Source: Plesiomonas shigelloides (GTDB taxonomy: Bacteria; Pseudomonadota; Gammaproteobacteria; Enterobacterales; CAMTGL01). Taken from it: a stretch of 64,000 nucleotides of DNA. Under the pieces are notes generated by a model, which was not told the origin of the DNA, did no database searches, and was given only the letters and a program-made list of their open reading frames with translations. The position numbers were made by a program, and so were the translations under genes. Location of the stretch: NCBI RefSeq assembly GCF_900087055.1, contig NZ_LT575468.1, positions 744,001 through 808,000 of the forward strand, in the 5' to 3' direction. Below, in pieces: positions 27,101-35,601 of the stretch. Positions within the stretch are counted from its first letter, which is position 1. The number at the start of each line of letters is the position of its first letter.

Positions 27101-29928
27101 GACTGCTGAATGCGACCGGCGCCTCAGAGTATGTGGATCGCGCTGGCGGCGTCTATCTGCGTGCGATGCAAAATCTGACGGCGGAGGAGCAAACTTTGCT
27201 GCAGGCGGTGGCAGTGGTGATTTTGGATGAGCGCCACGGCTCATTAGCCGAGCAATTGGCAAGTGATACGCGAAGCTCAGCATCTATCTCTGGCATTGGA
27301 GCATCCGCTACGCTGGGCGCGGCCAGTGTGACGCCACTCACTTCGGTGTCGATCACCTCGGTGGCAGCGTTGTCGATGACGCGACGCGCTAACCGCGTCG
27401 CTCCGCAGGATGCGTCTTCAGAGCCTGACATCACCTATTCGCAGCAAGAGTTGCAGTTTTTTAACGGCTTAGGCGGTTTTAGCCGCGATGGGCATGAGTA
27501 CATTTTATTGCTAGATCGACAACGCAAAACTCCGGTGCCGTGGAGCAATATCTTGGCGAACCCTCATTTTGGCTCGGTGATCAGTGAAAGTGGGCAAGCG
27601 TACACCTGGTATCAAAATGCGCATGAATATCGCCTGACGCCGTGGCATAACGATCCGGTGACCGATCGGAGCGGGGAGGCGCTGTATATCCGTGATATGG
27701 AACGGGGAGAACTTTGGTCGCCGACGCCGCAACCGTGCACGGGAGAGGGGGAATACCGCACGCGACATGGCTTTGGCTATAGCGTATTCGAGCATCAACA
27801 AGGCGGCATTGAAAGCAGTCTGCAGGTGTTTGTCGATCGCGAACGGCCGGTGAAATTCTGGCAACTGCGGCTGGTGAATCGCTCTGCGGTTCGCCGTCAT
27901 CTGCAAATCACTGGCTATGTCGAATGGATTGCCGGTGATTTGAAACAGAAAACCGCCTTGCACGTGGTTAGCTGGCAAGATGCGGGCAGTCGTGCGTTGT
28001 TGGCGCGCAACACATACAACCACGCGGGCGATCCGCGAACACTCTTTTTTGATGTCAGCATGCACGAGCGCAGTGTCTGTAATGACCGCCAGCAGTTCTT
28101 AGGGCCGCTCGGTCAGGAAAGCGCGCCGCTTTGGCTGGCCGTCGAACAGGCACCTGAGCGACTGCCGGGCATCAATCCGGCCAGTTGCGATCCTTGCGCG
28201 GCGCTGCAGGTGAATGTCCATCTGCTCAGTGGCGAAGCCCGTGAGCTGGTGTTTGTGTTGGGCGCTGAAGAGGATGAAACCCGCGCACTGGCGTTATTGC
28301 AACAGTTGCATGGGCGCAGTGATGATGGTGGGATGGTGGCGCAGGCCGATCGCGCTTTGGCGGCCGTGCATGCGTTTTGGCGTAACACATTGGGCGCAGT
28401 TCAGGTCAGCACCCCAGAGCCTGAGCTGGATGTACTGCTTAATGGCTGGCTGCTATACCAGACCTTAGCTTGTCGCGTGGAAGCGCGCAGTGGCTATTAT
28501 CAGTCGGGCGGCGCCTTTGGTTTTCGCGATCAGCTGCAAGATTGCATGGCATTGGTGCATGCTGCTCCGAGCTTATTGCGCCAACACTTACTGACCGCGG
28601 CTGCACGGCAGTTTATCGAAGGTGATGTACAGCACTGGTGGCATCCTCCGCTCGGACAAGGCGTGCGTACCCGCTGCTCGGATGATTATCTGTGGTTGCC
28701 GTATGTGCTGTGTCATTACGTGAATAGCACCAGTGATTTGAGCATCTTGCGTGAGTCGGTTAGTTATCTGGCAGGGCGCGAGCTCAAAGAAGGGGAAGAG
28801 TCATACTACGATGCCATGCACGCCTCAGGGCAGAGTGAAACCTTGTATCAGCATGCGGTGCGCGCCTTGATGCACGGGCTGCGCTTTGGTGAACATGGGT
28901 TACCGCTGATGGGCTCGGGAGACTGGAATGATGGTATGGATCAGGTTGGGATCCACGGGCGCGGGGAGAGTGTTTGGCTCGGCTTTTTCCTGTATGACGT
29001 ACTGCAGCGCTTTGCTGAATTGGCCGAGCGCTGCGGCGATACCGCCATCGCTGAGATGTGCCATCAATATGCTGAGCCGCTACAACAAAATCTGGAGCAA
29101 CATGGCTGGGATGGTCAGTGGTATCGACGTGCCTATTTTGATAACGGCAGCATGCTGGGGGCGGCGATTAACAGTGAGTGCCGGATTGATGCCATCGCGC
29201 AAAGTTGGTCGGTTCTATCGGGGGCGGGAGCTTTGGAGCGCAGCCGCTTAGCCATGCATGCGTTAAACCGTCATCTGGTAAAACGGCCGGAAAACATTAT
29301 TCAGCTGCTTGACCCACCCTTTGATCGCGCCGAGCCAAACCCCGGCTATATCCGGGGTTATGTGCCCGGCGTGCGGGAAAACGGTGGGCAGTACACCCAT
29401 GCCGCGGTTTGGTCAGCCATGGCATTTGCCGCGTTGGGCGATAAAGAGCGGGCGTGGGAGCTTACGCGCATGCTCAATCCGCTTAATCACGGCAAGAGCT
29501 TAGCGCAAGTGGCACAGTATAAAGTCGAGCCGTATGTGGCGGCGGCTGATATTTACGCGGTAGCGCCGCATACCGGCCGTGGTGGCTGGACGTGGTACAC
29601 CGGCTCGGCCGGTTGGATGTACCGCCTCATGAGCGAGTCATTGCTGGGGATCAAACGCAGTGGCACGCGCTTACTGATTGAACCTTGCTTACCCGAAGAG
29701 TGGAATCGCTTTTCGATCCGCTATCGTTACCATAGCGCCGAATATCATATCGAGGTGGAGCAGGTCGATAATCACAGCGCAACGGGCATGACGGTCGATG
29801 GTATCGACAATCCCCAAGAGGGCATTCAATTGCAAGATGATGGTAAAACCCATCAAGTGCAGTTGCGGATCCGCCGCGAGAATGGCCAACCGGATAGTCA
29901 TAAACGCGATGATCGCCAGCGAGCCTAA
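21196..29928 (+). CDS. ndvB: Cyclic beta-1,2-glucan synthase (NdvB/ChvB/Cgs type)
   Basis: Very large inner-membrane enzyme, about 2910 aa, that would start, extend and cyclise periplasmic beta-1,2-glucan from UDP-glucose. Membrane pairs lie at about residues 418-438 and 461-482, and further segments at about 850-890 and 985-1020. Between them is a GT84-type glycosyltransferase with TLDLDTQLPPGSATQL (about 651-666). A glycoamylase-like part follows (about 1420-1515, YMAHHQGMGF). The C-terminal third is a GH94 phosphorylase-like domain with GSGDWNDGMD (Asp at 2576 and 2579). Residues about 2035-2065 are a Ser/Ala/Thr linker. Length matches Brucella and Agrobacterium enzymes. GGGGAG abuts ATG 21196, so GTG 21202 or ATG 21208 is the likelier start. 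It replaces ypfJ of the E. coli order, which suggests acquisition. Confidence 0.9.
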   Translation: MTVNMSLFSAIRRKLRWQHPEVAGIQAEAPLRAELFTAGQMERHGRVLARSHKLSRGRCPERLLPRLAENEQILIRCCQLLQVSTSQQKLTPAGEWLLDNYYLIEEQIYLIRQNLPKEYGRGLPRLNNPAQHGIPRVYDIALEAIAHGDGHWDADSFSRFVGAYQQQSDLNLGELWALPIMLRLALIENLRRIARHLTDELHTTALAMTWAERLVQVSRQSPDALIQALAELAQTPVCLSASFVAELTRRLQGKDPGLSVVTDWLALRLREQGMTLDSALQQHAQSQAVSQLSVSNSINSLRALEQMNWPEFVETMSVSEQILRSDPAAVYARMDFATRDRYRHQLERLARRARVSEPVVARRCVELAQQAGERYHSQDRRLHVGYYLIGDGQTQLTRELGIRSSLTRRSQQFLHRHALPAYLLAVSGFALLAVGVLAFSMLTPHASDMPAFFAAVAGSSPFAMVSCGLLLVCAFLAFSQLAVQWVNELLTRTVTPSHLPKMDFSHGLPPEYRSLVVVPMLLRSPAQIDAAVAALEVRYLANPDPYLHFALLTDFTDAPQPTLPEDEGLLNHVRQHIQALNQRINGDSRGSIFFLFHRERRWNEREGCWMGYERKRGKLAALNAFLLGQDPDAFDVIAGRRAVLSNIRYVITLDLDTQLPPGSATQLIGTLAHPLNQAVYDPICQRVVAGYGILQPRIAEQIPEQGLNAYLRVCATECGLDPYTRTVSDVYQDLFGEGSFIGKGIYDLAVFERVLRGRWPENQVLSHDLLEGCYARSGLVSDVALFEQSPDNYLADVARRRRWVRGDWQLLPWLRRRVRTLGGSWEDNTLSALSRWKLLDNLRRSLTPLATLMLLVGGLLLTTPVSVLWIVGLLWLSPALLALVLDVALVAKEVSWWQYSRLSVVKALRRIRQQGLQLLLLPFETLFHLSAASTALWRMFASHRRMLEWTTSEAQQQQAPRLAADFYRQMWLSWTLALLLVPLVALSMSANLGLALAIAAGWLLTPWLMARLSQPVQITPANLSREQQRYLRQLSRETWGFFETFVSADDHFLPPDNYQEVPDPVVAHRTSPTNIGLSLLANLTAYDFGYIPRGELLARTRQTLDTLEQLGRYRGHFYNWYDTQTLRPLYPRYISTVDSGNLAGHLLILRRGLLALREVPPNWLSWQQGLMDTLQLLIQALGERASPVAEALTDRLQEVLSCNGAELEQSPLAYFTRVQQLAAELNLYIQDTYTSTAARRWSQALVQQTGLLVSELEGGSAVQQQQQADIALLAQRLEALADMDFEFLFDPARQLLRVGYNLDSHQFDLGHYDLLQSEARLSYFLAVARRQIPLKSWFNLGRLLTVLDGRAVLASWSGSMFEYLMPQLVMPSYQDTLISTTCHHAVLQQMHYGRQTGLPWGVSESGYNRTDAQFNYQYRAFGVPGLGLKRGLAEDRVVAPYATMMALMLEPQAALHNLQRLQGMGARGGFGFYEALDFTPSRLNRGETHALIRSYMAHHQGMGFLALSHALLGARMPQRFSAEPLFKATQLLLQERMPKVISVYVQRQKFEPVWEERPDLGDVRRQFGVADLTQPQIQLLSNSRYHVLLSQSGAGYSRWHQLALTRWRTDATTERYGLFCYLREVNSARTDSVTCQPFGRRPELAEAEYRVIFSESRAEFSQCLTQVSVQTEIVVSPEDDVELRRIRLTNDSYHPLTLELTTYAEVVLAPLITDELHPAFSNLFMQTEIVAGLQTLLCHRRARTAHERNPWLFHQLNVQGAESEAISYETDRMKFIGRGRSAANPQALEQPLTNSHGAVLDPIVAIRRRITLAPQSTATADLLLGVAPERESCLLLAHKYRDPHLADRVEHLAWTHSQVFLHQLNINDQDAALFNQLAGRILYPDARLRAEPAILQVNRRGQSDLWPQAISGDHPILLVQVQSADGESLVRQLLQAHAYLRHKGFIFDLVIANQEHSGYRQELQTSLGGLLNATGASEYVDRAGGVYLRAMQNLTAEEQTLLQAVAVVILDERHGSLAEQLASDTRSSASISGIGASATLGAASVTPLTSVSITSVAALSMTRRANRVAPQDASSEPDITYSQQELQFFNGLGGFSRDGHEYILLLDRQRKTPVPWSNILANPHFGSVISESGQAYTWYQNAHEYRLTPWHNDPVTDRSGEALYIRDMERGELWSPTPQPCTGEGEYRTRHGFGYSVFEHQQGGIESSLQVFVDRERPVKFWQLRLVNRSAVRRHLQITGYVEWIAGDLKQKTALHVVSWQDAGSRALLARNTYNHAGDPRTLFFDVSMHERSVCNDRQQFLGPLGQESAPLWLAVEQAPERLPGINPASCDPCAALQVNVHLLSGEARELVFVLGAEEDETRALALLQQLHGRSDDGGMVAQADRALAAVHAFWRNTLGAVQVSTPEPELDVLLNGWLLYQTLACRVEARSGYYQSGGAFGFRDQLQDCMALVHAAPSLLRQHLLTAAARQFIEGDVQHWWHPPLGQGVRTRCSDDYLWLPYVLCHYVNSTSDLSILRESVSYLAGRELKEGEESYYDAMHASGQSETLYQHAVRALMHGLRFGEHGLPLMGSGDWNDGMDQVGIHGRGESVWLGFFLYDVLQRFAELAERCGDTAIAEMCHQYAEPLQQNLEQHGWDGQWYRRAYFDNGSMLGAAINSECRIDAIAQSWSVLSGAGALERSRLAMHALNRHLVKRPENIIQLLDPPFDRAEPNPGYIRGYVPGVRENGGQYTHAAVWSAMAFAALGDKERAWELTRMLNPLNHGKSLAQVAQYKVEPYVAAADIYAVAPHTGRGGWTWYTGSAGWMYRLMSESLLGIKRSGTRLLIEPCLPEEWNRFSIRYRYHSAEYHIEVEQVDNHSATGMTVDGIDNPQEGIQLQDDGKTHQVQLRIRRENGQPDSHKRDDRQRA

Positions 29929-30063
29929 GCACTGTACTGACCTTCATGCATGATATTCGCCCCTGCGCACGGTTCTCTGTGGGTAGGGGCGACAACCTGC
30001 CATTTGGCCGCTGATCTGTTAGCATGCCGCTATTGTGTGATAGCAGCAAAACAAAGGTTCGGC

Positions 30064-32277
30064 GTGGATATTCAACTGCAACAGATGACCGACGAGTTAC
30101 GCCAGCGCGGACATCGTCAGCTGTGCTGCCTGAGCGGCAGTGCAGCATGGACAGCCGCGCAGGCGCAGCGTTTTTTACATGCGTTGCCCGGTGACTGGTT
30201 GCAGTTGGTGCCCGATCTCCCTGCTCCCAATATGGCGAGTGCCGACAGCGTGTTGCCGTTTGGCATGGCGACGCCCGCCATCTCATTTCGCGCCGCGCGT
30301 ACCTTGCTCGGTCAGGAATTTACTCACGCCCTGTTTGATGCGCGGCAAGGATTGGATGCCGAGGCGCTCGCCATTGTGGCGGGCGCCTTAGCGGCGGGCA
30401 GCTGGTTACTGCTTTTGGTACCCGACTGGCTGCAATGGCCGACGACTCCCGATTGCGACAGCGTACGTTGGTCTGAGCAACCCAGCGCCATTGCAACGCC
30501 TAATTTTGTGCGGCATTGTCAGCAAACCTTGCGGCAATCACCGGCGCTGTTGTGGCGTGAGGGTTCATCGGGGGAGTCTGTGCCAGTGTTCGAAGCGAGC
30601 ACGCAGCTTCCTTTCTTGAAATATCACGCGGCGGTCAGCACGCCGTGGTCTGCGCCCAATGGGCAACCGACAGTCGATCAGCAGCGTTTATTGCAGCAGT
30701 TGCTGCACGGCGAGCCGGGCATTTATTGCCTGACGGCCGATCGCGGACGGGGAAAATCCACCTTGGCGGGGATGCTGGCGTCGCGTTGGGGGGCTGTGCA
30801 CCCGAATGCGACGTTGTGGGTGACGGCGCCGAAACGCGCCGCTTGCGATCAGCTACTGCAGCGCAGTGGTGAGCAAACCGAATTTATCGCACCGGATGCA
30901 TTGCTGGCGCGTTGCCAGCAGGCCGCGTCAACCGGCGCACCGCTGGCTGATTGGCTGATTGTGGATGAGGCTGCCGCCTTGCCCGCACCACAGCTGCGCG
31001 CCTTGCTACCCTATTTTCGCCGCTGTTTGTTGCTGACCACTGTGCAAGGGTATGAAGGCACCGGACGTGGTTTTTTACTTAAATTTTGCGCCGAGCTGCA
31101 AGCGTCAGGGGCGCCGTGGCATGCGTTAAGTTTGTCCGCGCCGGTGCGTTGGGCCGTAGGCGATCCCTTAGAAGCCACCATTGCCGATTTATTATTGCTC
31201 GATGCCGAGCAGCAATTGGCTCCTGTTTCCGTACATTCTTTACCAGCAGATTGCGCGCCAGCCTCACCCCCCGTATCTGGCATCTCGGTACAGCCTTATC
31301 AAGCGGCGCAATTAGCCGCTGAGCCTGTGTTGTTGCAGCGATTTTATGGCTTGCTGACCGGCGCGCATTACCGCACCAGCCCGTTAGATTTACGCCGTTT
31401 GCTGGATGCGCCACAGCAACAATTCTGGCTAGCGCAAACGCCAGAACAACAGGTTCCGGCTGCCGCTTGGTTAGTGCCGGAGGGCGGATTGAGCGCCGAG
31501 CTGGCGCAGGCCATCTGGCGTGGTGAGCGACGTCCGCGCGGTAATTTGTTGGTGCAGTCTTTAGCGGCGCATGCTGGGGTCGCGCACGCCTGCCAGCTGC
31601 GCTCGCTACGTGTGAGTCGAATTGCAGTATTACCGGATTGGCGACGTTTAGGGTTGGCATCGTCATTGTTGGAAACCGTCTGGGCGGCAACCGTGCAGCA
31701 GCAACAGGATTTTGTGTCGGTGAGTTTTGGTTTTACTCCGGCGTTATGGGCATTTTGGCAGCGCTGTGGTTTTCATCTGGTGCGTATCGGCACGCAAAAA
31801 GAGGCGAGCAGTGGTTGCTATGCCGCGATGGCGATCCGACCTTGTTCCAGTGCTGGGCAGCAGCTGTTAGTGCAAGCGCAAGCTGATTTCGCGCGGCGCT
31901 GGCCGCACCAAGTTACGGCCGATTGGATGGATTGGCCGGCAGAGTATGCATTGGATGAGGTTTCTCACTCGCAAGAAACTCATTCGAACAGTGTCGCATC
32001 AGTGGATCGGTCGCTGGATAGCGCCGATTGGCGCGAGCTGCAGGGCTTTGCCTATGCGCATCGTCCGATAGAAGCCAGTTGGGCAGCTTTACAGCGTTTA
32101 TTACGTTTGGCTTCACCTGAACCGTTGCCACTGCTGAGCCGGCGGCTGTTACAACGTCAAAGCGTGGCGCATATTGTGCAGGAATGTGGCTTGCATGGCC
32201 AAAAGGCATGGTTACAGGCATGTCGGCAGGAGGTGGCGGCTTACTTGCAATCGCGCGGTATTTCGCCGCTGAGATAA
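30064..32277 (+). CDS. tmcA: tRNA(Met) cytidine acetyltransferase TmcA
   Basis: Makes N4-acetylcytidine at the wobble base of elongator tRNA-Met, using acetyl-CoA and ATP. The protein is about 737 aa against 671 in E. coli. An N-terminal DUF1726 region is followed by a RecD-like helicase part with P-loop ADRGRGKSTLAG at about residues 224-235 and VDEAAALPAP. A GNAT acetyltransferase part with RVSRIAVLPDWRRLGLASSL comes next, then a C-terminal tail. The frame is open from 29950, but the conserved part begins after GTG 30064, which has AAAGG 6 nt upstream. Extra length comes from Gln/Ser-rich insertions. The order purC-(insert)-tmcA-dapE matches E. coli. Confidence 0.93.
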   Translation: MDIQLQQMTDELRQRGHRQLCCLSGSAAWTAAQAQRFLHALPGDWLQLVPDLPAPNMASADSVLPFGMATPAISFRAARTLLGQEFTHALFDARQGLDAEALAIVAGALAAGSWLLLLVPDWLQWPTTPDCDSVRWSEQPSAIATPNFVRHCQQTLRQSPALLWREGSSGESVPVFEASTQLPFLKYHAAVSTPWSAPNGQPTVDQQRLLQQLLHGEPGIYCLTADRGRGKSTLAGMLASRWGAVHPNATLWVTAPKRAACDQLLQRSGEQTEFIAPDALLARCQQAASTGAPLADWLIVDEAAALPAPQLRALLPYFRRCLLLTTVQGYEGTGRGFLLKFCAELQASGAPWHALSLSAPVRWAVGDPLEATIADLLLLDAEQQLAPVSVHSLPADCAPASPPVSGISVQPYQAAQLAAEPVLLQRFYGLLTGAHYRTSPLDLRRLLDAPQQQFWLAQTPEQQVPAAAWLVPEGGLSAELAQAIWRGERRPRGNLLVQSLAAHAGVAHACQLRSLRVSRIAVLPDWRRLGLASSLLETVWAATVQQQQDFVSVSFGFTPALWAFWQRCGFHLVRIGTQKEASSGCYAAMAIRPCSSAGQQLLVQAQADFARRWPHQVTADWMDWPAEYALDEVSHSQETHSNSVASVDRSLDSADWRELQGFAYAHRPIEASWAALQRLLRLASPEPLPLLSRRLLQRQSVAHIVQECGLHGQKAWLQACRQEVAAYLQSRGISPLR

Positions 32278-32349
32278 ACAGATAATGACTGTAATTAATA
32301 GGATGTAAGCGAAAGGGCAACAAAGCAAAAGGACAAAAAAGACAAAAGA

Positions 32350-32395
32350 AAAGTCAGCGCACTGCAGAAGATTAGGGAGGAGAGGCAGTGCGCTG
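32350..32395 (-). terminator. Terminator of the yffB-dapE-M15 operon
   Basis: 11-bp perfect stem CAGCGCACTGC / GCAGTGCGCTG with a 19-nt loop. On the minus strand it is followed by a T-rich run (ACTTTTCTTTTG). It lies 20 bp beyond the stop of the 42-aa frame. Confidence 0.85.
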
Positions 32396-32414
32396 GAAAG
32401 TGAGTCTCTGCGGT

Positions 32415-32543
32415 TTACGCCCCAGAATCGGAGGTAAATTCGCAGTCGGCTACGGGTGTATCATTTTCAGACGTCACAGGCCATGCGGCCTGATATTCCG
32501 AATATTCGGCGAGCGCTTTTTCATACTCATCTTGGTATGTCAT
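32415..32543 (-). CDS. Possible 42-aa acidic small protein
   Basis: A short frame starting MTYQDEYEKALAEYSEYQ and ending CEFTSDSGA, strongly acidic, with no signal peptide or membrane segment. The ATG has AGGA 5 nt upstream (GAGGATCTGC before the ATG). The frame sits between the DUF2897 gene and a strong terminator, both on the same strand, which supports it as the last gene of that transcript. I recognise no family, and function is unknown. The alternative is a 3' untranslated region with a chance frame. Confidence 0.5.
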   Translation of the reverse strand: MTYQDEYEKALAEYSEYQAAWPVTSENDTPVADCEFTSDSGA

Positions 32544-32639
32544 GCAGATCCTCATCCGTTGTAATAATTGTTGCAAGAATAGCCGTTTTCTTTGGCGGTG
32601 GAAGGGCATACGCGACAGAAACGTGATGTATTCCCGAAC

Positions 32640-33008
32640 TTATACCAAGTCATTGTTATGATTGTGATCTTGTTTCCTGACTGCCTTTTCCCGTTGCGTT
32701 GCGGTTACATTTTGTTCTGTGCTCAGCGTCGGTTGTGGCACATTTGCCGCCGTGGAGGATGGTGGTGCTGACGGCGCTGCTTTGGATGCATCAGGGGGCG
32801 TATTAGGGGAAGTATCAGGCGTATTGCCATCACTGGCATCGGTGCTGTCGTCCGTATGGGGCTCTACTGGCGCGTCTGTATCTCGCTGGGTCGGCGCTCT
32901 GCCGCGCGGAAACTTCATATTGGCGGTGACGCGCAGCGCCGCCAGATTGCCACCAATAAAGGCAATCACTAAAAAGATAATGAACCAGCCTTTTTCCAAT
33001 AGATCCAT
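32640..33008 (-). CDS. DUF2897 family single-pass membrane protein with long tail
   Basis: Small membrane protein of unknown role, 122 aa. One membrane helix at about residues 7-26 (GWFIIFLVIAFIGGNLAAL) is followed by TANMKFPR, which fits the DUF2897 family known beside dapE in Vibrio. Family members are usually near 60 aa. This one has an additional tail of about 70 residues rich in Asp, Pro, Thr and Ser. AAGGAG with 6-nt spacing precedes the ATG. It lies 72 bp after the M15 peptidase gene in the same operon. Confidence 0.7.
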   Translation of the reverse strand: MDLLEKGWFIIFLVIAFIGGNLAALRVTANMKFPRGRAPTQRDTDAPVEPHTDDSTDASDGNTPDTSPNTPPDASKAAPSAPPSSTAANVPQPTLSTEQNVTATQREKAVRKQDHNHNNDLV

Positions 33009-33080
33009 GCGGCGCTCCTTGCGGACTTGGCAGGCTATCCTGACCCGTTGATGACGGAACAGCGCTAGCCGGTTTTGCCG

Positions 33081-33764
33081 TTACATGCCGGGCAGATTTT
33101 GCACATAGCGACGAAATAACGCGGGTAGATGTGCTTGCAACGTATCGCTACCGGCGATCTCTTCGTGCTCCCAAGCCTCTAATAACAGCGCTGGCGTTAG
33201 CTGCTCGGCCAGTTTTTCGGCCACTGGATGATAGCTGATATGCCACGGCTCTGCCGCGACACCACCATGATCATGCAAAAATGGCCGACAAAAATCATAG
33301 TGGGCCAAATGCTCATCCAGCCACGCAGACAACTCACTGAAATAGCCGCCCGGCTGATATTCCCACGGCTCTAGTTGGAGTGCCGTGCCTGCGGGCAGCG
33401 CATCAGGATCGTACACATCAATCTCGGTACCCCAGTGATGGCGACTGGCTCCCGGCAAGGCTGACCAACGCAAAATCTTACGACAGCGCTCCAACGGCGC
33501 AAGCTGCAGCACATCGACATTGTTGCCTGCATCGTCATGTACGCGTCGCTGGCCGTGGTATTTGCTGTTCCAGATCAGTTGCTGACGCGAGAAATCGCGA
33601 AAACTGCTGGCCGGTTGCAGATTAAAACCACTGCGGGCCGCTGCCTGTTGGAGAGCCAAAAACGCCGGTAGTGCCGCGTGGTGCAAAGCATGCCGCTCAT
33701 TGAGGGCCGACAAATGAGCGCGGTCTTTTCCGGTCAGGCAGGCAGCCGGCAGTGAGTTCATCAT
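33081..33764 (-). CDS. M15 family D-Ala-D-Ala carboxypeptidase-like metallopeptidase
   Basis: Probable VanY/DdpX-superfamily zinc peptidase acting on peptidoglycan stem peptides, 227 aa. The zinc motif SxHxxGxxxD is [10 protein letters not shown] at residues 107-116 (H109, D116). The third ligand is in EPWHISYH near residue 195. The first ATG (33764) overlaps the last codons of dapE (CCATGATG); GGAG lies about 11 nt ahead. No signal peptide is evident, so either it acts in the cytoplasm or it is exported otherwise. The dapE-M15-DUF2897 order is Vibrio-like. Confidence 0.85.
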   Translation of the reverse strand: MMNSLPAACLTGKDRAHLSALNERHALHHAALPAFLALQQAAARSGFNLQPASSFRDFSRQQLIWNSKYHGQRRVHDDAGNNVDVLQLAPLERCRKILRWSALPGASRHHWGTEIDVYDPDALPAGTALQLEPWEYQPGGYFSELSAWLDEHLAHYDFCRPFLHDHGGVAAEPWHISYHPVAEKLAEQLTPALLLEAWEHEEIAGSDTLQAHLPALFRRYVQNLPGM

Positions 33765-34888
33765 GGTAATATTTTCTCCAAAATCCGCTGATAAATCAGC
33801 GTCAGTTGCTCCAGATCGTCCACGCTGACACATTCATTGACTTTGTGAATGGTGGCATTGACTGGCCCCAGCTCGACCACTTGGGTGCCCATGCGGGCGA
33901 TAAAACGTCCATCGGAGGTACCGCCGGTGGTCAGTAATTGGGTGGTTTGGCCGGTGTGTTCGGCAATGGCGGCAGACACCGCATCCACCAGAGGGCCTGT
34001 TGGCGTTAAAAAGGGCTGACCGGAGATTACCCATTCAATTCGGTGTGGTAAATCATACTCGGCCAGTAATGCGGCTACCCGCTGCTGAATTTGGCTATCG
34101 GTAACCTCAGTGCTAAAGCGCAAATTAAACTGCACGTACAGCTCGCCAGGGATCACGTTATTACTGCCGGTTCCGGCCTGAATATTGGCGATTTGCAAGC
34201 TGGTGGGCGGGAAAAAGGCATTGCCCTGATCCCACTCGATAGCGGTCAGCGCTTGTAAGAATGGTAACGCCTTGTGCACTGGGTTATCCGCCAGATGCGG
34301 GTAGGCCACATGGCCTTGAATGCCCTGAATGTACAAGTTAGCGGTCATCGAGCCGCGGCGGCCATTTTTGACCACATCGCCGACCCGCTCGGTGCTAGAT
34401 GGCTCCCCCACCAGACAATAATCAATCATTTCGTGGCGCTGTTGCAGGGTTTCTACCACTTTCACCGTGCCGTTGATGGCGCTGGCTTCTTCATCTGAGG
34501 TCAGCAAGAACGCCAGTGAACCGCTGTGTTGGGGATGGGCAGCGACAAAGCGCTCGGCAGCCACCACCATCGCGGCCAGTGAGCCTTTCATGTCGGCGGC
34601 GCCGCGCCCGTATAACATGCCATCGCGGATCTGCGGCGTAAAAGGATCTGACTGCCACAAATTAGTATCCCCTGCCGGGACTACATCGGTATGGCCGGCA
34701 AAGGCAAAGCACGGGCTGGCCGTGCCGCGGCGCGCCCATAAATTCAGGGTATCGCCAAAGGGTAACCACTCCAGCGTAAAGCCCGCCGCGGCCAAGCGCT
34801 CAGCCAACAGCGTCTGGCAACCGGCATCCTGCGGGCTGACCGACGGGCTGCGGATCAGTGCGCAGCTTAAATCAACAACACTACTCAT
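33761..34888 (-). CDS. dapE: Succinyl-diaminopimelate desuccinylase
   Basis: Late diaminopimelate/lysine pathway enzyme, a dinuclear zinc M20 hydrolase. The protein is 375 aa, the same length as E. coli DapE. Metal and catalytic residues are H66 and D68 (AGHTDVV), D99 ([10 protein letters not shown]), E133 and E134 (TSDEEASA) and the late His in NATIHKVNE. The frame is open from GTG 34900, but ATG 34888 matches the family start MSSVVDL. It follows yffB on the same strand and overlaps the M15 gene. Confidence 0.97.
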   Translation of the reverse strand: MSSVVDLSCALIRSPSVSPQDAGCQTLLAERLAAAGFTLEWLPFGDTLNLWARRGTASPCFAFAGHTDVVPAGDTNLWQSDPFTPQIRDGMLYGRGAADMKGSLAAMVVAAERFVAAHPQHSGSLAFLLTSDEEASAINGTVKVVETLQQRHEMIDYCLVGEPSSTERVGDVVKNGRRGSMTANLYIQGIQGHVAYPHLADNPVHKALPFLQALTAIEWDQGNAFFPPTSLQIANIQAGTGSNNVIPGELYVQFNLRFSTEVTDSQIQQRVAALLAEYDLPHRIEWVISGQPFLTPTGPLVDAVSAAIAEHTGQTTQLLTTGGTSDGRFIARMGTQVVELGPVNATIHKVNECVSVDDLEQLTLIYQRILEKILP

Positions 34889-34951
34889 TACGTGATGCAC
34901 TCCCTGTAAACGTGGGTGGTTAGCGGTATGACGATGCCATTCACTATGCCA

Positions 34952-35305
34952 TTAATTGGCTGGGTAAAACACCTGCTGATAGTCGGCTTCTTTGAAACCG
35001 AGCCAGTACTGGCCATTGTGCGCCAATAACGGGCGTTTGATGAGTGCAGGATGCGCCACCATCAGGGCGATGGCTTGCTCTTCAGTGGTGACCTGCTTGG
35101 CCTCTTCAGGTAAGCCACGCCACGTCGTGCCACGGGTATTGAGCAGGGGCTGCCAACCGAGCTGCGAGATGGCTGGTGCGAGTAGTGCAGCATCAACGCC
35201 ATCGGCGCGGTAGTCATGAAATTGATAAGGGATGTTGTTTTGCTCCAGCCAGCGGCGGGCTTTTTTGATGGTGTCGCAGTTTTTGATCCCGAAGATGGTG
35301 GTCAT
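34952..35305 (-). CDS. yffB: ArsC/Spx-family protein YffB
   Basis: Glutaredoxin-like ArsC-family protein of 117 aa. The single N-terminal Cys is in [16 protein letters not shown], and [15 protein letters not shown] is near the end. It lies directly upstream of dapE as in many gammaproteobacteria, and is first in the minus-strand operon. Function in vivo is unclear; the homologue binds glutathione. Confidence 0.9.
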   Translation of the reverse strand: MTTIFGIKNCDTIKKARRWLEQNNIPYQFHDYRADGVDAALLAPAISQLGWQPLLNTRGTTWRGLPEEAKQVTTEEQAIALMVAHPALIKRPLLAHNGQYWLGFKEADYQQVFYPAN

Positions 35306-35601
35306 AGCGTGCTCTCTTTTAGTCAGTAAAGTTAGTCAGTAAAGTCGGTCACCCGTAACAATACGGGCTAGTGGTGAAGCCTCTTTTTGCCACAGCCGTT
35401 TGGGGGCAAAGGCGGAGAAGGCTTACCGTTTAGGTGATTATTTTTATGGGGATTTCTTTGGTTCAGCGTTTATACCGTGTGAAGCAGCGCCGGTAAAGCA
35501 AAGACAAAATGTCCTGCCGCTCACAGTTATTCATTTTCGCCGCGCAGGGGGGCGACGGCAGTGGAATAATAGAGCATATAAATTTTGCTAGGGAGTGCAT
35601 T

